NCBI RefSeq assembly: GCF_011045015.1
Contig: NZ_JAAKZY010000050.1
Span: 1 to 54,153 of the forward strand
DNA length: 54,153 bases
Direction: 5' to 3'
From: Streptomyces scabichelini
GTDB lineage: Bacteria > Actinomycetota > Actinomycetes > Streptomycetales > Streptomycetaceae
The notes beneath the pieces were generated by a model. The model made no database searches. It saw only the letters and a program-made list of their open reading frames with translations, and was not told where the DNA came from. Each line of letters opens with the position of its first letter. The stretch's first letter is position 1. A program made the translations under genes and the position numbers. This document shows, in pieces, positions 23,641 through 32,003 of the stretch.

Positions 23641-23756
23641 ACACGCGTGTGGCGTAAATCACGCGTGGGACGGCAAAATTTACCCGGTGCAATGATCGCA
23701 CCCCGTGCCGTATCCGTACCTCCTGTCGTCCGAGCCAGTCACGCCAGGAGGAATTA

Positions 23757-24524
23757 ATGCGCATGTCACGGAACGTAGCGGGAACCGTCTTCGTGGTGGG
23801 CGGCCTGACGTTGACCCTCGGTGCTCTCGCCTACCCGGCCATGCTGGGAGTGGAGAACGCGTCCACGAACACGGAGCGCATCGTCGCCAACACCCGGTAC
23901 GGGCCGATCACCGAGGCCGACCGTGACTTCGTCGTCAAGGTGCGCGCGGCCGGGTTGTGGGAGTACCCCCTCGGTGAGCTGGCCATGGAGCGCGGCACGA
24001 CCGCGGCCATGAAGGAGGCCGGCAAGCACCTGGTCGTCGGGCACGGCAACCTCGATGAGATGTGCCGTCAGATCGCCCCGGAGCTGGGCATCACGCTGCC
24101 CAACCAGGCGTCTCCGCAGCAGCAGCAGTTCGTGGCGACCGTGGACGGGAGCAGCGGCAAGCAGTTCGACTCCACCGCCGTCAGCATCATGCGCGTCACG
24201 CATGGGCAGATCTTCCCCGTCATCGCCAAGATCCGCGCCTCCACCCAGAACAGCATGATCCGTCAGCTCGCCGACCTGGCCAATGCCACCGTTCTCGACC
24301 ACATGACCATCCTGGAGAAGACCGAGCTGGTGAACTTCGACCAGAACAACTTCCAGCAGACCGCCCCGCCGAAGCTTCCCAAGGACGACACCACCCCGCC
24401 CCCGCCTCAGCCAGGAGCACCGGTCGTGGTCCTCAAGCCCCGTCCGGACCTGAACATCAAGACGCCCGGCCCGCCGACGCCCGATGCGACGGCCAACTCG
24501 ACGTCCAACCCGTCGTTGGGGTGA
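23757..24524 (+). CDS. Exported DUF4142 (ferritin-like) protein
   Basis: A 255-residue protein with an N-terminal hydrophobic signal (about 7-30) and a four-helix DUF4142 domain (about 50-195) starting TEADRDFVVKVRAAGLWEYP. The last 60 residues are Pro-rich and unstructured (DDTTPPPPQPGAP). Family function is unknown; members are periplasmic or extracellular. The ATG follows CCAGGAGGAATTA, a strong ribosome site. A second Met two codons later is also possible. Monocistronic. Confidence 0.8.
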   Translation: MRMSRNVAGTVFVVGGLTLTLGALAYPAMLGVENASTNTERIVANTRYGPITEADRDFVVKVRAAGLWEYPLGELAMERGTTAAMKEAGKHLVVGHGNLDEMCRQIAPELGITLPNQASPQQQQFVATVDGSSGKQFDSTAVSIMRVTHGQIFPVIAKIRASTQNSMIRQLADLANATVLDHMTILEKTELVNFDQNNFQQTAPPKLPKDDTTPPPPQPGAPVVVLKPRPDLNIKTPGPPTPDATANSTSNPSLG

Positions 24525-24580
24525 CGGCCCTTTGACTGCCCCTCGGTTCCTACGAGACCGACCACGTACCGGCAGAGTGG

Positions 24581-25111
24581 TCAGGCTCCGCTTCCCAGCT
24601 CGGCGTCCGCCCAGCCCAACGGATGCGACTCGCGGTCGTCCGCAGGATCAGGAGGTTCCCCGCCCGCCTCGTTGAAGGCGGTGAGCGCCTCGACGAGCGC
24701 CACCCGCTGGCCGGGGTCGAGCCGTTCGACGATCTCGGCGAGGTCGGCGCGGCGCCGGGTCATGACCTCCCGCACCGTGCGCCGGCCCTCGCCGGTCAGC
24801 CGCAACAGGGTCTCCCGGCGATTGTCGGGATTGGTCTGCCGGTCGGCGAGACCGGCCGTGATCAGCCGGTCCACCATGCGCATGGCGGTGGACGGCGCCA
24901 CGTGCAGCAGTTCGGCCAGGGCGACCAGCTTGGTGGCACCCCGCGTGGACAGCACCACCAGCATCCGGAACTGCGGGAGCGTCACCCGCTCCTCGACCGC
25001 GGAGAGTGAACGGGCGGAGACCGCCACCAGCAACCGCGACGCGGTCAGCACCGCGCGGGTCACCTCGTCCACGTCGTCCACACCCCGCACGGGGGCCTCA
25101 GGCTCCGGCAT
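24581..25111 (-). CDS. MarR-family transcriptional regulator
   Basis: A 176-residue winged-helix repressor: VTLPQFRMLVVLSTRG then the recognition region VAPSTAMRMVDRLITAGL and wing DNRRETLLRLTGEG, all standard for MarR. ATG start with AAAGGA upstream. The extra 20 residues at the C-terminus are polar. Its target is not obvious. An A/T-rich patch with the form TGAnAA-N4-TTnTCA at 25163-25178 lies just upstream and may be its own operator or another regulator's site. Confidence 0.9.
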   Translation of the reverse strand: MPEPEAPVRGVDDVDEVTRAVLTASRLLVAVSARSLSAVEERVTLPQFRMLVVLSTRGATKLVALAELLHVAPSTAMRMVDRLITAGLADRQTNPDNRRETLLRLTGEGRRTVREVMTRRRADLAEIVERLDPGQRVALVEALTAFNEAGGEPPDPADDRESHPLGWADAELGSGA

Positions 25112-25234
25112 GGGTCCTTTCTATCGTGTCCTTCGCGCGAAACCACCTGCGCGCCCAGCCGATGAGAACGGATTTTCATTTTCCATTACCGTCATCCCTG
25201 ACTGCCCTCGCCGGGTACCGCCCCGCCGGCGCCC

Positions 25235-25957
25235 CTACTGCCTGAGCTGTGTCCGCAGCCATTCCTCCACCTCGCCCACGTGCGCGGCGGCAGCCGCCCG
25301 TGCCGCCTCCGGGTCGTGGGCCACGAGCGCGCGATGGATCGCCGCGTGCTCGCGGCGGGTGCGCTCGAAGGCGCCCTCCTCCTGGTAACCGCGCCAGACC
25401 CGGGCACGGAACGTGCGCGAGGACAGGCCTTCCAGGATCGCCGCCATGGTGTCATTGCCGGCGGCCGTCACGATGGCGCGATGGAACGCCAGGTCATGGG
25501 AGAGGATCTCCTCCGGATCGTCCGTCGCGTTCATCGCGGCCAAGTGCTTCTCGACCTCGGCCAGTTCACCGGATGTGATCCGGGCAGCCGCCAGCGCGGT
25601 CGCCGTCGACTCCAGGATCCGCCGCACTTCGAGCAGCTCCACCAGCTGGGGGCCGCGGGAGAGGTCCGCGACCACCCCGAAGGTCTCCAGCAGATCGCCG
25701 GCCTCCAGCTGCGTGACGTAGATACCGGACCCGTGCCGCGCCTCGAGGACGCCAAGGACGGTCAGCGCGCGGATCGCCTCGCGCATCGAGCTGCGTGAGA
25801 TGCCCAGCTGGACCGCGAGATCGCGCTCGGTCGGCAGCCGTTCGCCCGGCTCCAGACGGCCCTCTCCGATCATCGCCTTGATCTGCTCGATGGCGCGCTG
25901 CGTCACGGTGCCCTTCTGCGGGGCGGGCGCCGTCTGCCTGGGCAGGGTCTCGTCCAC
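25235..25957 (-). CDS. GntR/FadR-subfamily regulator, likely of fucose catabolism
   Basis: A 240-residue regulator with an N-terminal winged helix (LPTERDLAVQLGISRSSMRE) and a C-terminal FCD ligand-binding domain containing the metal-site pattern SHDLAFHRAIV and EHAAIHRAL. It is divergent from the ABC importer and fucose-degradation operon, and two tandem operators of the FadR type sit between them. Inference: it represses the operon and is released by a fucose-derived acid. GTG at 25957 is chosen because AGGAGG lies 7 bases upstream; the earlier in-frame GTG at 25975 overlaps that site. Confidence 0.9.
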   Translation of the reverse strand: MDETLPRQTAPAPQKGTVTQRAIEQIKAMIGEGRLEPGERLPTERDLAVQLGISRSSMREAIRALTVLGVLEARHGSGIYVTQLEAGDLLETFGVVADLSRGPQLVELLEVRRILESTATALAAARITSGELAEVEKHLAAMNATDDPEEILSHDLAFHRAIVTAAGNDTMAAILEGLSSRTFRARVWRGYQEEGAFERTRREHAAIHRALVAHDPEAARAAAAAHVGEVEEWLRTQLRQ

Positions 25958-26001
25958 GCCACTTCCTCCTGTCACCGGGTGCGCCGCAGTCTAACCAGCA
26001 G

Positions 26002-26036
26002 AGTGGTCCTACCACTACACCAGTGGTCCTACCACT
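26002..26036. promoter_or_regulatory. Two tandem GntR/FadR-type operators
   Basis: The 15-base sequence AGTGGTCCTACCACT occurs twice, at 26002-26016 and 26022-26036, exactly 20 bases apart (two helical turns, same face). Each is a perfect 6-base inverted repeat around CCT and fits the TGGT-N3-ACCA pattern bound by FadR-subfamily regulators. They lie between the regulator and the divergent importer operon. Confidence 0.85.
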
Positions 26037-26143
26037 ACGGCGCAAAACGGCGAAGATTTGATGCCTAAGGGTGTTGTCAGAGGGAAGTGGTCTGATAAAT
26101 ATGCGAGGCACCTGCTAGATCTCGCTCGATGAGGAGCCGACGG

Positions 26144-27217
26144 ATGAGTCCACGGACAGCCAGTACGAGACTGCGGAAGAGGCGTATCCCCCTGCGTGCG
26201 GCGGCTGCTGCCGCCTGCGCCACCTTCGTGCTGGCGGCATGCGGCAGCACCGAGGACAGCGTCGCCTCCGGCGACGAGGGCGGCGAGGGCAAGGTCGGGG
26301 TGATCCTGCCGCTGCTGACCTCGCCGTTCTGGCAGTCGTACAACGACTACGTGCCGAAGATGGCGAAGTCCGAGGACGTCGACGCCCTCAAGACCGTCAA
26401 CTCCAACAGCGACCCCTCGCAGCAGATCACCGACATCAACAACCAGCTGAACCAGGGCGTGAAAGGCCTCGTCGTGGCCCCCCTGGACAGTGCCGCGATC
26501 TCCGCCGGTCTCGACCAGGCCGAGCGCAAGGGCGTGCCGGTGGTCGCCGTCGACGTCGCGCCCGAGAAGGGCAAGGTCGCGATGGTCGTACGCGCCAACA
26601 ACGTCTCGTACGGCGAGAAGGCCTGCGAATACCTGGGCAAGCAGATCCCCTCCGGCAAGGTCGTGCAGATCATGGGCGACCTCGCCTCGGTCAACGGCCG
26701 CGACCGTTCCGAGGCGTTCCGCTCCTGCGTCAAGAAGAACTACCCGAATCTGAAGGTCCTGGAGATCCCCGCCAAGTGGGAGTCCGACACCGCGGCCTCC
26801 AAGCTGGACACGCTCCTCAACGCCAACCCGGACATCAAGGGCATCTACATGCAGGCGGGCGGCGTCTACCTCGCGCCGACACTGCAGACCCTCAAGTCCA
26901 AGGGAATGCTGAAGAAGGCCGGCGAGAAGGGCCACATCTCGATCGTCTCCAACGACGGCATCCCGCAGGAGTACGACGCCATCCGCAAGGGCCAGATCGA
27001 CGCCACCGTGTCGCAGCCCGCGGACCTGTACGCCAAGTACGGCATGTACTACATCAAGGCGGCGATGCAGGGGAAGACGTTCAAGCCGGGTCCGACCGAC
27101 CACGACTCCGAGATCGTGAAGCTGCCCAGCGGGATCCTCGAGGACCAACTGCCGGCGCCGCTGGTCACCAAGGAGAACGTCGACGACCCCAAGCTCTGGG
27201 GGAACACCGTCGGATGA
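26144..27217 (+). CDS. Sugar ABC transporter substrate-binding lipoprotein (probably fucose)
   Basis: A 357-residue periplasmic-binding-protein type 1 lipoprotein. After a basic N-terminus and hydrophobic core comes the lipobox VLAAC. The mature part resembles ribose-type binding proteins: VGVILPLLTSPFWQSYNDY, VAPLDSAAISAGL, VNGRDRSEAF and SNDGIPQEYDAIRKGQIDATV. The ATG at 26144 has GAGGAG 7 bases upstream, preferable to the ATG at 26129. First gene of the importer operon; its stop overlaps the ATPase start (ATGA). Fucose as substrate is inferred from the downstream genes. Confidence 0.9.
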   Translation: MSPRTASTRLRKRRIPLRAAAAAACATFVLAACGSTEDSVASGDEGGEGKVGVILPLLTSPFWQSYNDYVPKMAKSEDVDALKTVNSNSDPSQQITDINNQLNQGVKGLVVAPLDSAAISAGLDQAERKGVPVVAVDVAPEKGKVAMVVRANNVSYGEKACEYLGKQIPSGKVVQIMGDLASVNGRDRSEAFRSCVKKNYPNLKVLEIPAKWESDTAASKLDTLLNANPDIKGIYMQAGGVYLAPTLQTLKSKGMLKKAGEKGHISIVSNDGIPQEYDAIRKGQIDATVSQPADLYAKYGMYYIKAAMQGKTFKPGPTDHDSEIVKLPSGILEDQLPAPLVTKENVDDPKLWGNTVG

Positions 27218-28746
27218 GCACACCACTCGTGGAGGCGCGGGGGATCACCAAGCGGTACGGTCCCACCGTCGCCCTCCAAGACGGTCAGCTCACCGTCCTG
27301 CCCGGCGAGTCGCACGCCCTGGTGGGCCGCAACGGTGCGGGCAAGTCCACGCTCGTCACGATCCTCACCGGACTCCAGGCCGCCGACGAGGGCACGGTCC
27401 GCTTCGACGGCGAGCCCGCGCCCCCGCTCGCCGACCGGGACGCCTGGCGCCGCAAGGTGGCCTGCGTCTACCAGAAGCCCACGGTGGTCCCGGAACTGAC
27501 GGTCGCCGAGAACCTCTTCATCAACCGGCAGCCGACCGGGCGCGGCGGCTTCATCAGCTGGCGCCGGCTGAAGGCCGAGGCGGCCGAGGTTCTTCAGACC
27601 TGGGACGTGCACGTCGACCCGGAGGCACGTACCGCCGACCTCAAGGTCGAGGACCGCCAAATGGTGGAGATCGCCCGGGCGTTGAGCTTCGGCGCCCGGT
27701 TCATCGTCCTCGACGAGCCCACCGCGCAGCTCGACAACCGGGAGATCGAGCGCCTCTTCACCCGTATGCGAGCGCTCCAGGAGTCCGGCGTCACCTTCCT
27801 GTTCATCTCGCACCACCTCCAGGAGGTGTACGAGGTGTGCCAGACCGTCACGGTCCTGCGTGACGCCCGCTGGATCACCACGGCGCCCGTCGCCGAGCTG
27901 CCGCGGCCGGCGCTGGTGGAGGCCATGGCGGGGGAGTCGATCACGGCCGAGGAGTCGTCCGCGCGTGCGGCGGTGCACGAGGAGGGGCCCGTCGTCCTCG
28001 AAGCCGAGGGGCTCACGTCCCCGGCGTACGAGAAGGTGGGCCTGACCGTCCGGCGCGGCGAAGTCGTCGGTCTCGCCGGATCCAGCGGCAGCGGCAAGAT
28101 CGAGCTCGCCGAGTCCTTCGCCGGACTGCACACACCGACCGGTGGCACGGCCCGGATCGAGGGCCGGCCGCTGCCGTTCGGCGATGTGACCGCCGCCCTG
28201 CGCGCCGGTGTCGGCTGCGTCCCCCGCGACCGGCACGACCAGGGCCTGGTCTTCGGGATGACCATCGGCGACAACGCCACCATGACGGTCCTCAACCGTC
28301 TCGGCCGGTACGGGTTCGTCGGCACCGAACGCAAACGCGGCGTCGCCACCGAGCTGATCGAACGCCTCGACATCCACACCGAGGGCCCCGACCAGCCCGT
28401 CTCCGACCTCTCCGGCGGCAACGCGCAGAAGGTCGTCATGGCCCGGGCCCTGGCCTCCGACCCTCGGCTGCTCGTCCTCATCAACCCCACCGCGGGCGTC
28501 GACGTGAAGTCCAAGGAGTCCCTGCTCGCGCGGATGGACTCGGCCCGTGACGACGGCACCGCCGTCCTCGTCGTCTCCGACGAACTCGACGACCTGCGCC
28601 GCTGCGACCGCGTCCTCGTCCTCTTCCACGGCCGCGTGGTGGCCGAGCACGCGGCGGGCTGGGGCGACCACGAGCTCATCGCCTCCATCGAAGGAGTCGA
28701 GGGAACTGAAAGAACTGACAGAACAGAAGGAGTGGACCATGGCTGA
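27214..28746 (+). CDS. Sugar ABC transporter ATP-binding protein with two nucleotide-binding domains
   Basis: A 510-residue RbsA-type ATPase. The first domain has Walker A GRNGAGKST (about residue 38) and Walker B FIVLDEPTAQLD; the second domain has the P-loop variant GSSGSGKIEL and ABC signature LSGGNAQKVVMARAL with LLVLINPTAGVDVKSKE. In the second Walker B the usual Asp-Glu reads Asn-Pro (INPT), a known degenerate feature of this type. It overlaps the lipoprotein gene by 4 bases and the permease gene by 8 bases. Confidence 0.93.
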   Translation: MSTPLVEARGITKRYGPTVALQDGQLTVLPGESHALVGRNGAGKSTLVTILTGLQAADEGTVRFDGEPAPPLADRDAWRRKVACVYQKPTVVPELTVAENLFINRQPTGRGGFISWRRLKAEAAEVLQTWDVHVDPEARTADLKVEDRQMVEIARALSFGARFIVLDEPTAQLDNREIERLFTRMRALQESGVTFLFISHHLQEVYEVCQTVTVLRDARWITTAPVAELPRPALVEAMAGESITAEESSARAAVHEEGPVVLEAEGLTSPAYEKVGLTVRRGEVVGLAGSSGSGKIELAESFAGLHTPTGGTARIEGRPLPFGDVTAALRAGVGCVPRDRHDQGLVFGMTIGDNATMTVLNRLGRYGFVGTERKRGVATELIERLDIHTEGPDQPVSDLSGGNAQKVVMARALASDPRLLVLINPTAGVDVKSKESLLARMDSARDDGTAVLVVSDELDDLRRCDRVLVLFHGRVVAEHAAGWGDHELIASIEGVEGTERTDRTEGVDHG

Positions 28747-29776
28747 CACGAAGGCCCCGTCGGCCTCGCCCACCACCGCCGTGAAGCCGGAGAAGATCGC
28801 CACCAGCGCCAAGTCCGTACTCCTGCGAAGGGCCCGCGAACTCGCCCTCGTACCGGCGCTGTTGCTGCTCCTCGTGCTCGGCGCGTTCGTCAACGACTCG
28901 TTCCTCACCGAGCGCAACATCATCTCCATCCTCGGTGCCTCCGCCGCCCTCGCGATGGTCGTGCTCGCCGAATCGCTCGTCCTGATCACCGGCAAGTTCG
29001 ACCTGTCCCTGGAGTCGGTCGTGGGCATCGCGCCCGCCGTCGGCGCGCTCCTCGTGCTGCCCGCGGCCCAGTCCGGGTGGGGCCAGGAACTCCCGGCAGG
29101 GCTCGCTCTGCTCGCGATCCTTCTCGTGGGCGCGGCCATCGGCGCCTTCAACGGCGTCCTCGTGGTGAAGTTCAAGCTCAACGCGTTCATCGTGACGCTC
29201 GCGATGCTGATCGTCCTGCGCGGCCTGCTGGTCGGCGCCACCAAGGGCAAGACGCTGTTCGGCATGCCCGACGCCTTCTACACGCTGGCCACCTCCACCT
29301 TCCTGACCGTGCCCATCTCGGTGTGGCTGGCGGCGGCCGCGTTCGGTGTCGCGGGCTTCGTTCTCAAGTACCACCGCTGGGGACGCGCCCTGTACGCGAT
29401 CGGCGGAAACGCGGACGCGGCGCGTGCGGCCGGCATCCGCGTCGAGCGCGTGATGCTCGGCGTGTTCATCGTCGCCGGAACACTCGCCGCGGTCGGCGGA
29501 CTGATGCAGACCGGCTACGTCGGCGCGATCAACGCCAACCAGGGCCAGAACATGATCTTCACGGTGTTCGCGGCGGCGGTCATCGGCGGCATCAGCCTCG
29601 ACGGCGGCAGGGGCACGATGTTCGGCGCCCTCACGGGCGTCCTCCTTCTTGGCGTTGTCCAGAACCTGCTCACCCTTGCGCAGGTTCCGTCCTTCTGGAT
29701 CCAGGCCATTTACGGAGGAATCATCCTGGTTGCCCTCATGATTGCCCGTGTGACGACTGGCCGTGCGCAGGACTGA
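28739..29776 (+). CDS. Sugar ABC transporter permease (RbsC type)
   Basis: A 345-residue inner-membrane permease with about ten hydrophobic segments. Family motifs include TGKFDLSLESVVG near residue 80, GAFNGVLVVKFKLNAFIVTL and the C-terminal AVIGGISLDGGRGTMFGALTG. ATG preceded by AAGGAG and overlapping the end of the ATPase gene. A dispersed repeat with a hairpin separates it from the fuconate dehydratase gene 107 bases downstream, which may let the importer and the enzymes be expressed at different levels. Confidence 0.93.
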   Translation: MADTKAPSASPTTAVKPEKIATSAKSVLLRRARELALVPALLLLLVLGAFVNDSFLTERNIISILGASAALAMVVLAESLVLITGKFDLSLESVVGIAPAVGALLVLPAAQSGWGQELPAGLALLAILLVGAAIGAFNGVLVVKFKLNAFIVTLAMLIVLRGLLVGATKGKTLFGMPDAFYTLATSTFLTVPISVWLAAAAFGVAGFVLKYHRWGRALYAIGGNADAARAAGIRVERVMLGVFIVAGTLAAVGGLMQTGYVGAINANQGQNMIFTVFAAAVIGGISLDGGRGTMFGALTGVLLLGVVQNLLTLAQVPSFWIQAIYGGIILVALMIARVTTGRAQD

Positions 29777-29789
29777 GTGCGGTTCGAAG

Positions 29790-29832
29790 CTGCGGGTCCG
29801 TTGTGGCTGGTCGCGCAGTTCCCCGCGCCCCT
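29790..29832 (+). repeat. Dispersed 43-bp intergenic repeat, copy 3
   Basis: Same repeat as at 17520-17562 (two differences). Its 3' end runs into a short hairpin, CGCCCC / GGGGCG around 29826-29841. It lies inside an operon, between the permease and fuconate dehydratase genes, so it may attenuate or process the transcript. Confidence 0.85.
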
Positions 29833-29883
29833 AAGGGGGCGTCGGCAGTCCGCTTCCCCTGTCCCTGATCGAAAGGCACTTCT

Positions 29884-31242
29884 GTGTCCTCACCTGCCGC
29901 CCCCCGCATCACCGCGGTCGACACCTTCGACATCCGCTTTCCCACCTCGCGTGAGCTCGACGGCTCCGACGCGATGAACCCGGACCCCGACTACTCGGCC
30001 GCGTACGTCATCCTGCGCACCGACGCGGCCGACGGCCTGGAGGGGCACGGATTCACCTTCACCATCGGGCGGGGCAACGATGTCCAGGTCGCCGCGATCG
30101 AGGCGCTGCGCCCGCATGTCCTCGGGCGGCCGGTGGACGAGCTGTGCGCGGACCCGGGATCGCTGGGCCGGGACCTGATCGGGGACAGCCAACTGCGCTG
30201 GCTGGGACCCGAGAAGGGCGTGATGCACATGGCGATCGGCGCCGTCGTGAACGCCGTCTGGGACCTCGCCGCCAAGCGCGCCGACAAGCCGCTGTGGCAG
30301 CTGCTCGCCGACGCCACCCCCGAGTTCCTGGTGTCCCAGGTCGACTTCCGCTACATCGCGGACGTCCTCACCCCCGAGGACGCGCTCCAACTGCTGAACC
30401 GGGGCAGAGAGGGTGCCGAGCAGAGAGCCGGGACGCTGAGGGAGCGCGGCTTCCCCGGCTACACCACCTCGCCCGGCTGGCTGGGCTACTCCGACGAGAA
30501 GCTCACCCGGCTGGCCCGCCAGGCCGTGGACGACGGCTTCACCCAGATCAAGCTGAAGGTCGGCGCGGATCTCGACGACGACGTACGCCGCTGCAGAGTC
30601 GCCCGTTCAGTCGTCGGTCCCGACATCCGCCTGGCCATCGACGCCAACCAGCGCTGGAACGTCGACGAGGCCATCGACTGGGTCAGGGCACTCGCCGAGT
30701 TCAACCCGTACTGGATCGAGGAGCCCACCAGCCCCGACGACGTCCTCGGCCACGCCACGATCCGTGAGGCCGTCGCGCCGGTCAAGGTCGCCACCGGCGA
30801 GCATGTGCAGAACCGGATCATCTTCAAGCAGCTGCTCCAGGCCGGGGCCATCGACGTGCTGCAGATCGACGCGGCCCGCGTCGGCGGCGTCAACGAGAAC
30901 CTCGCGATCCTGCTCCTCGCGGCCAAGTTCGGCGTCCCCGTCTGCCCGCACGCCGGCGGCGTCGGCCTGTGCGAACTCGTCCAGCACCTCTCGATGTTCG
31001 ACTACGTGGCACTCTCCGGCACCACCGAGAACCGCGTCATCGAGTACGTGGATCATCTGCACGACCACTTCCTCGACCCGGTGGTGATCCGGGAGGGTCA
31101 CTACATGGCACCCACCGCGCCGGGCTTCTCGGCCACGATGAAACCCGAGTCGCTCGCGGAGTTCACGTTCCCCGGCGGCACGTTCTGGGCCGCCGACCTC
31201 GCCCAGCAGGCACTCACCGACCAGAAGGGGGCAGCGGCATGA
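29884..31242 (+). CDS. fucD: L-fuconate dehydratase (enolase superfamily)
   Basis: Converts L-fuconate to 2-keto-3-deoxy-L-fuconate. The 452-residue protein has the fuconate-dehydratase features: N-terminal cap ITAVDTFDIRFPTSRELDGSDAM, catalytic Lys in QIKLKVG, the metal ligands in LAIDANQRW, WIEEPTSPDD and VATGEH, and the His-containing PVCPHAGGVGLCE. The close match around SDAMNPDPDYSAAYVI is characteristic of this enzyme rather than other mandelate-racemase-group members. GTG start after AAAGG. Its stop overlaps the next start (ATGA). Confidence 0.93.
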   Translation: MSSPAAPRITAVDTFDIRFPTSRELDGSDAMNPDPDYSAAYVILRTDAADGLEGHGFTFTIGRGNDVQVAAIEALRPHVLGRPVDELCADPGSLGRDLIGDSQLRWLGPEKGVMHMAIGAVVNAVWDLAAKRADKPLWQLLADATPEFLVSQVDFRYIADVLTPEDALQLLNRGREGAEQRAGTLRERGFPGYTTSPGWLGYSDEKLTRLARQAVDDGFTQIKLKVGADLDDDVRRCRVARSVVGPDIRLAIDANQRWNVDEAIDWVRALAEFNPYWIEEPTSPDDVLGHATIREAVAPVKVATGEHVQNRIIFKQLLQAGAIDVLQIDAARVGGVNENLAILLLAAKFGVPVCPHAGGVGLCELVQHLSMFDYVALSGTTENRVIEYVDHLHDHFLDPVVIREGHYMAPTAPGFSATMKPESLAEFTFPGGTFWAADLAQQALTDQKGAAA

Positions 31243-32003
31243 CCGACACCCAGGACTTTGCGGGTCTCAAGGCGCTGGTGACGGGCGGCGCGTCCGGCAT
31301 CGGCAGGGCCACCGCGGAACTCCTGGCCGCCCGCGGCGCCCAGGTCGCCGTCCTCGACCTGGACCCGTCGAGCGTCGACAAGCCCCTGCTCGGATTCCAG
31401 GCGGACGTCAGCGACGACACCTCCGTACGCCAGAGCGTGGCCGCCGCCGTCGCGGACCTCGGCGGACTCGACGTGCTGGTCAACAACGCGGGCATCGGCG
31501 CCCAGGGCACCGTCGAGGACAACGACGACGCCCAGTGGCACCGGGTCCTGGACGTCAACGTCGTCGGCATGGTGCGTACGGCCCGCGCGGCCCTGCCCCA
31601 CCTGCGCGCCTCCGCGCACGCGGCCATCGTGAACACCTGCTCCATCGCCGCCACCGCGGGCCTCCCGCAGCGCGCCCTGTACTCCGCGTCCAAGGGCGCC
31701 GTACTGTCGCTGACCCTCGCCATGGCCGCCGATCACGTCCGCGAGGGCATCCGCGTCAACTGCGTGAACCCCGGCACCGCGGACACCCCGTGGGTCGGCC
31801 GCCTCCTGGACGCCGCGGACGATCCCGCCGCCGAACGGGCCGCACTCGAAGCCCGCCAGCCCACAGGGCGGCTCGTCTCGGCGTCCGAAGTGGCGGGCGC
31901 CATCGCCTACTTGGCCAGCCCGCTGTCCGGCGCGACCACCGGTACGGCGCTCGCCGTCGACGGCGGAATGCAGGGGCTGCGGCTGCGCCCCGCGGGGCAG
32001 TGA
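31239..32003 (+). CDS. SDR, probable 2-keto-3-deoxy-L-fuconate dehydrogenase
   Basis: A 254-residue SDR with TGGASGIG, VLVNNAGIG, a Ser in NTCSIAATAG and the YSASK active site. In the non-phosphorylating fucose pathway an SDR of this size oxidises 2-keto-3-deoxy-L-fuconate at C4; the position directly after the dehydratase, with a 4-base overlap, supports that. An alternative is L-fucose dehydrogenase, but the next gene is a better candidate for that step. Confidence 0.85.
   Translation: MTDTQDFAGLKALVTGGASGIGRATAELLAARGAQVAVLDLDPSSVDKPLLGFQADVSDDTSVRQSVAAAVADLGGLDVLVNNAGIGAQGTVEDNDDAQWHRVLDVNVVGMVRTARAALPHLRASAHAAIVNTCSIAATAGLPQRALYSASKGAVLSLTLAMAADHVREGIRVNCVNPGTADTPWVGRLLDAADDPAAERAALEARQPTGRLVSASEVAGAIAYLASPLSGATTGTALAVDGGMQGLRLRPAGQ

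Noticed and set aside
27049..29265. 738-codon minus-strand open frame over the ABC importer
   Set aside because: Shadow of the ATPase and permease genes; no motifs of its own.
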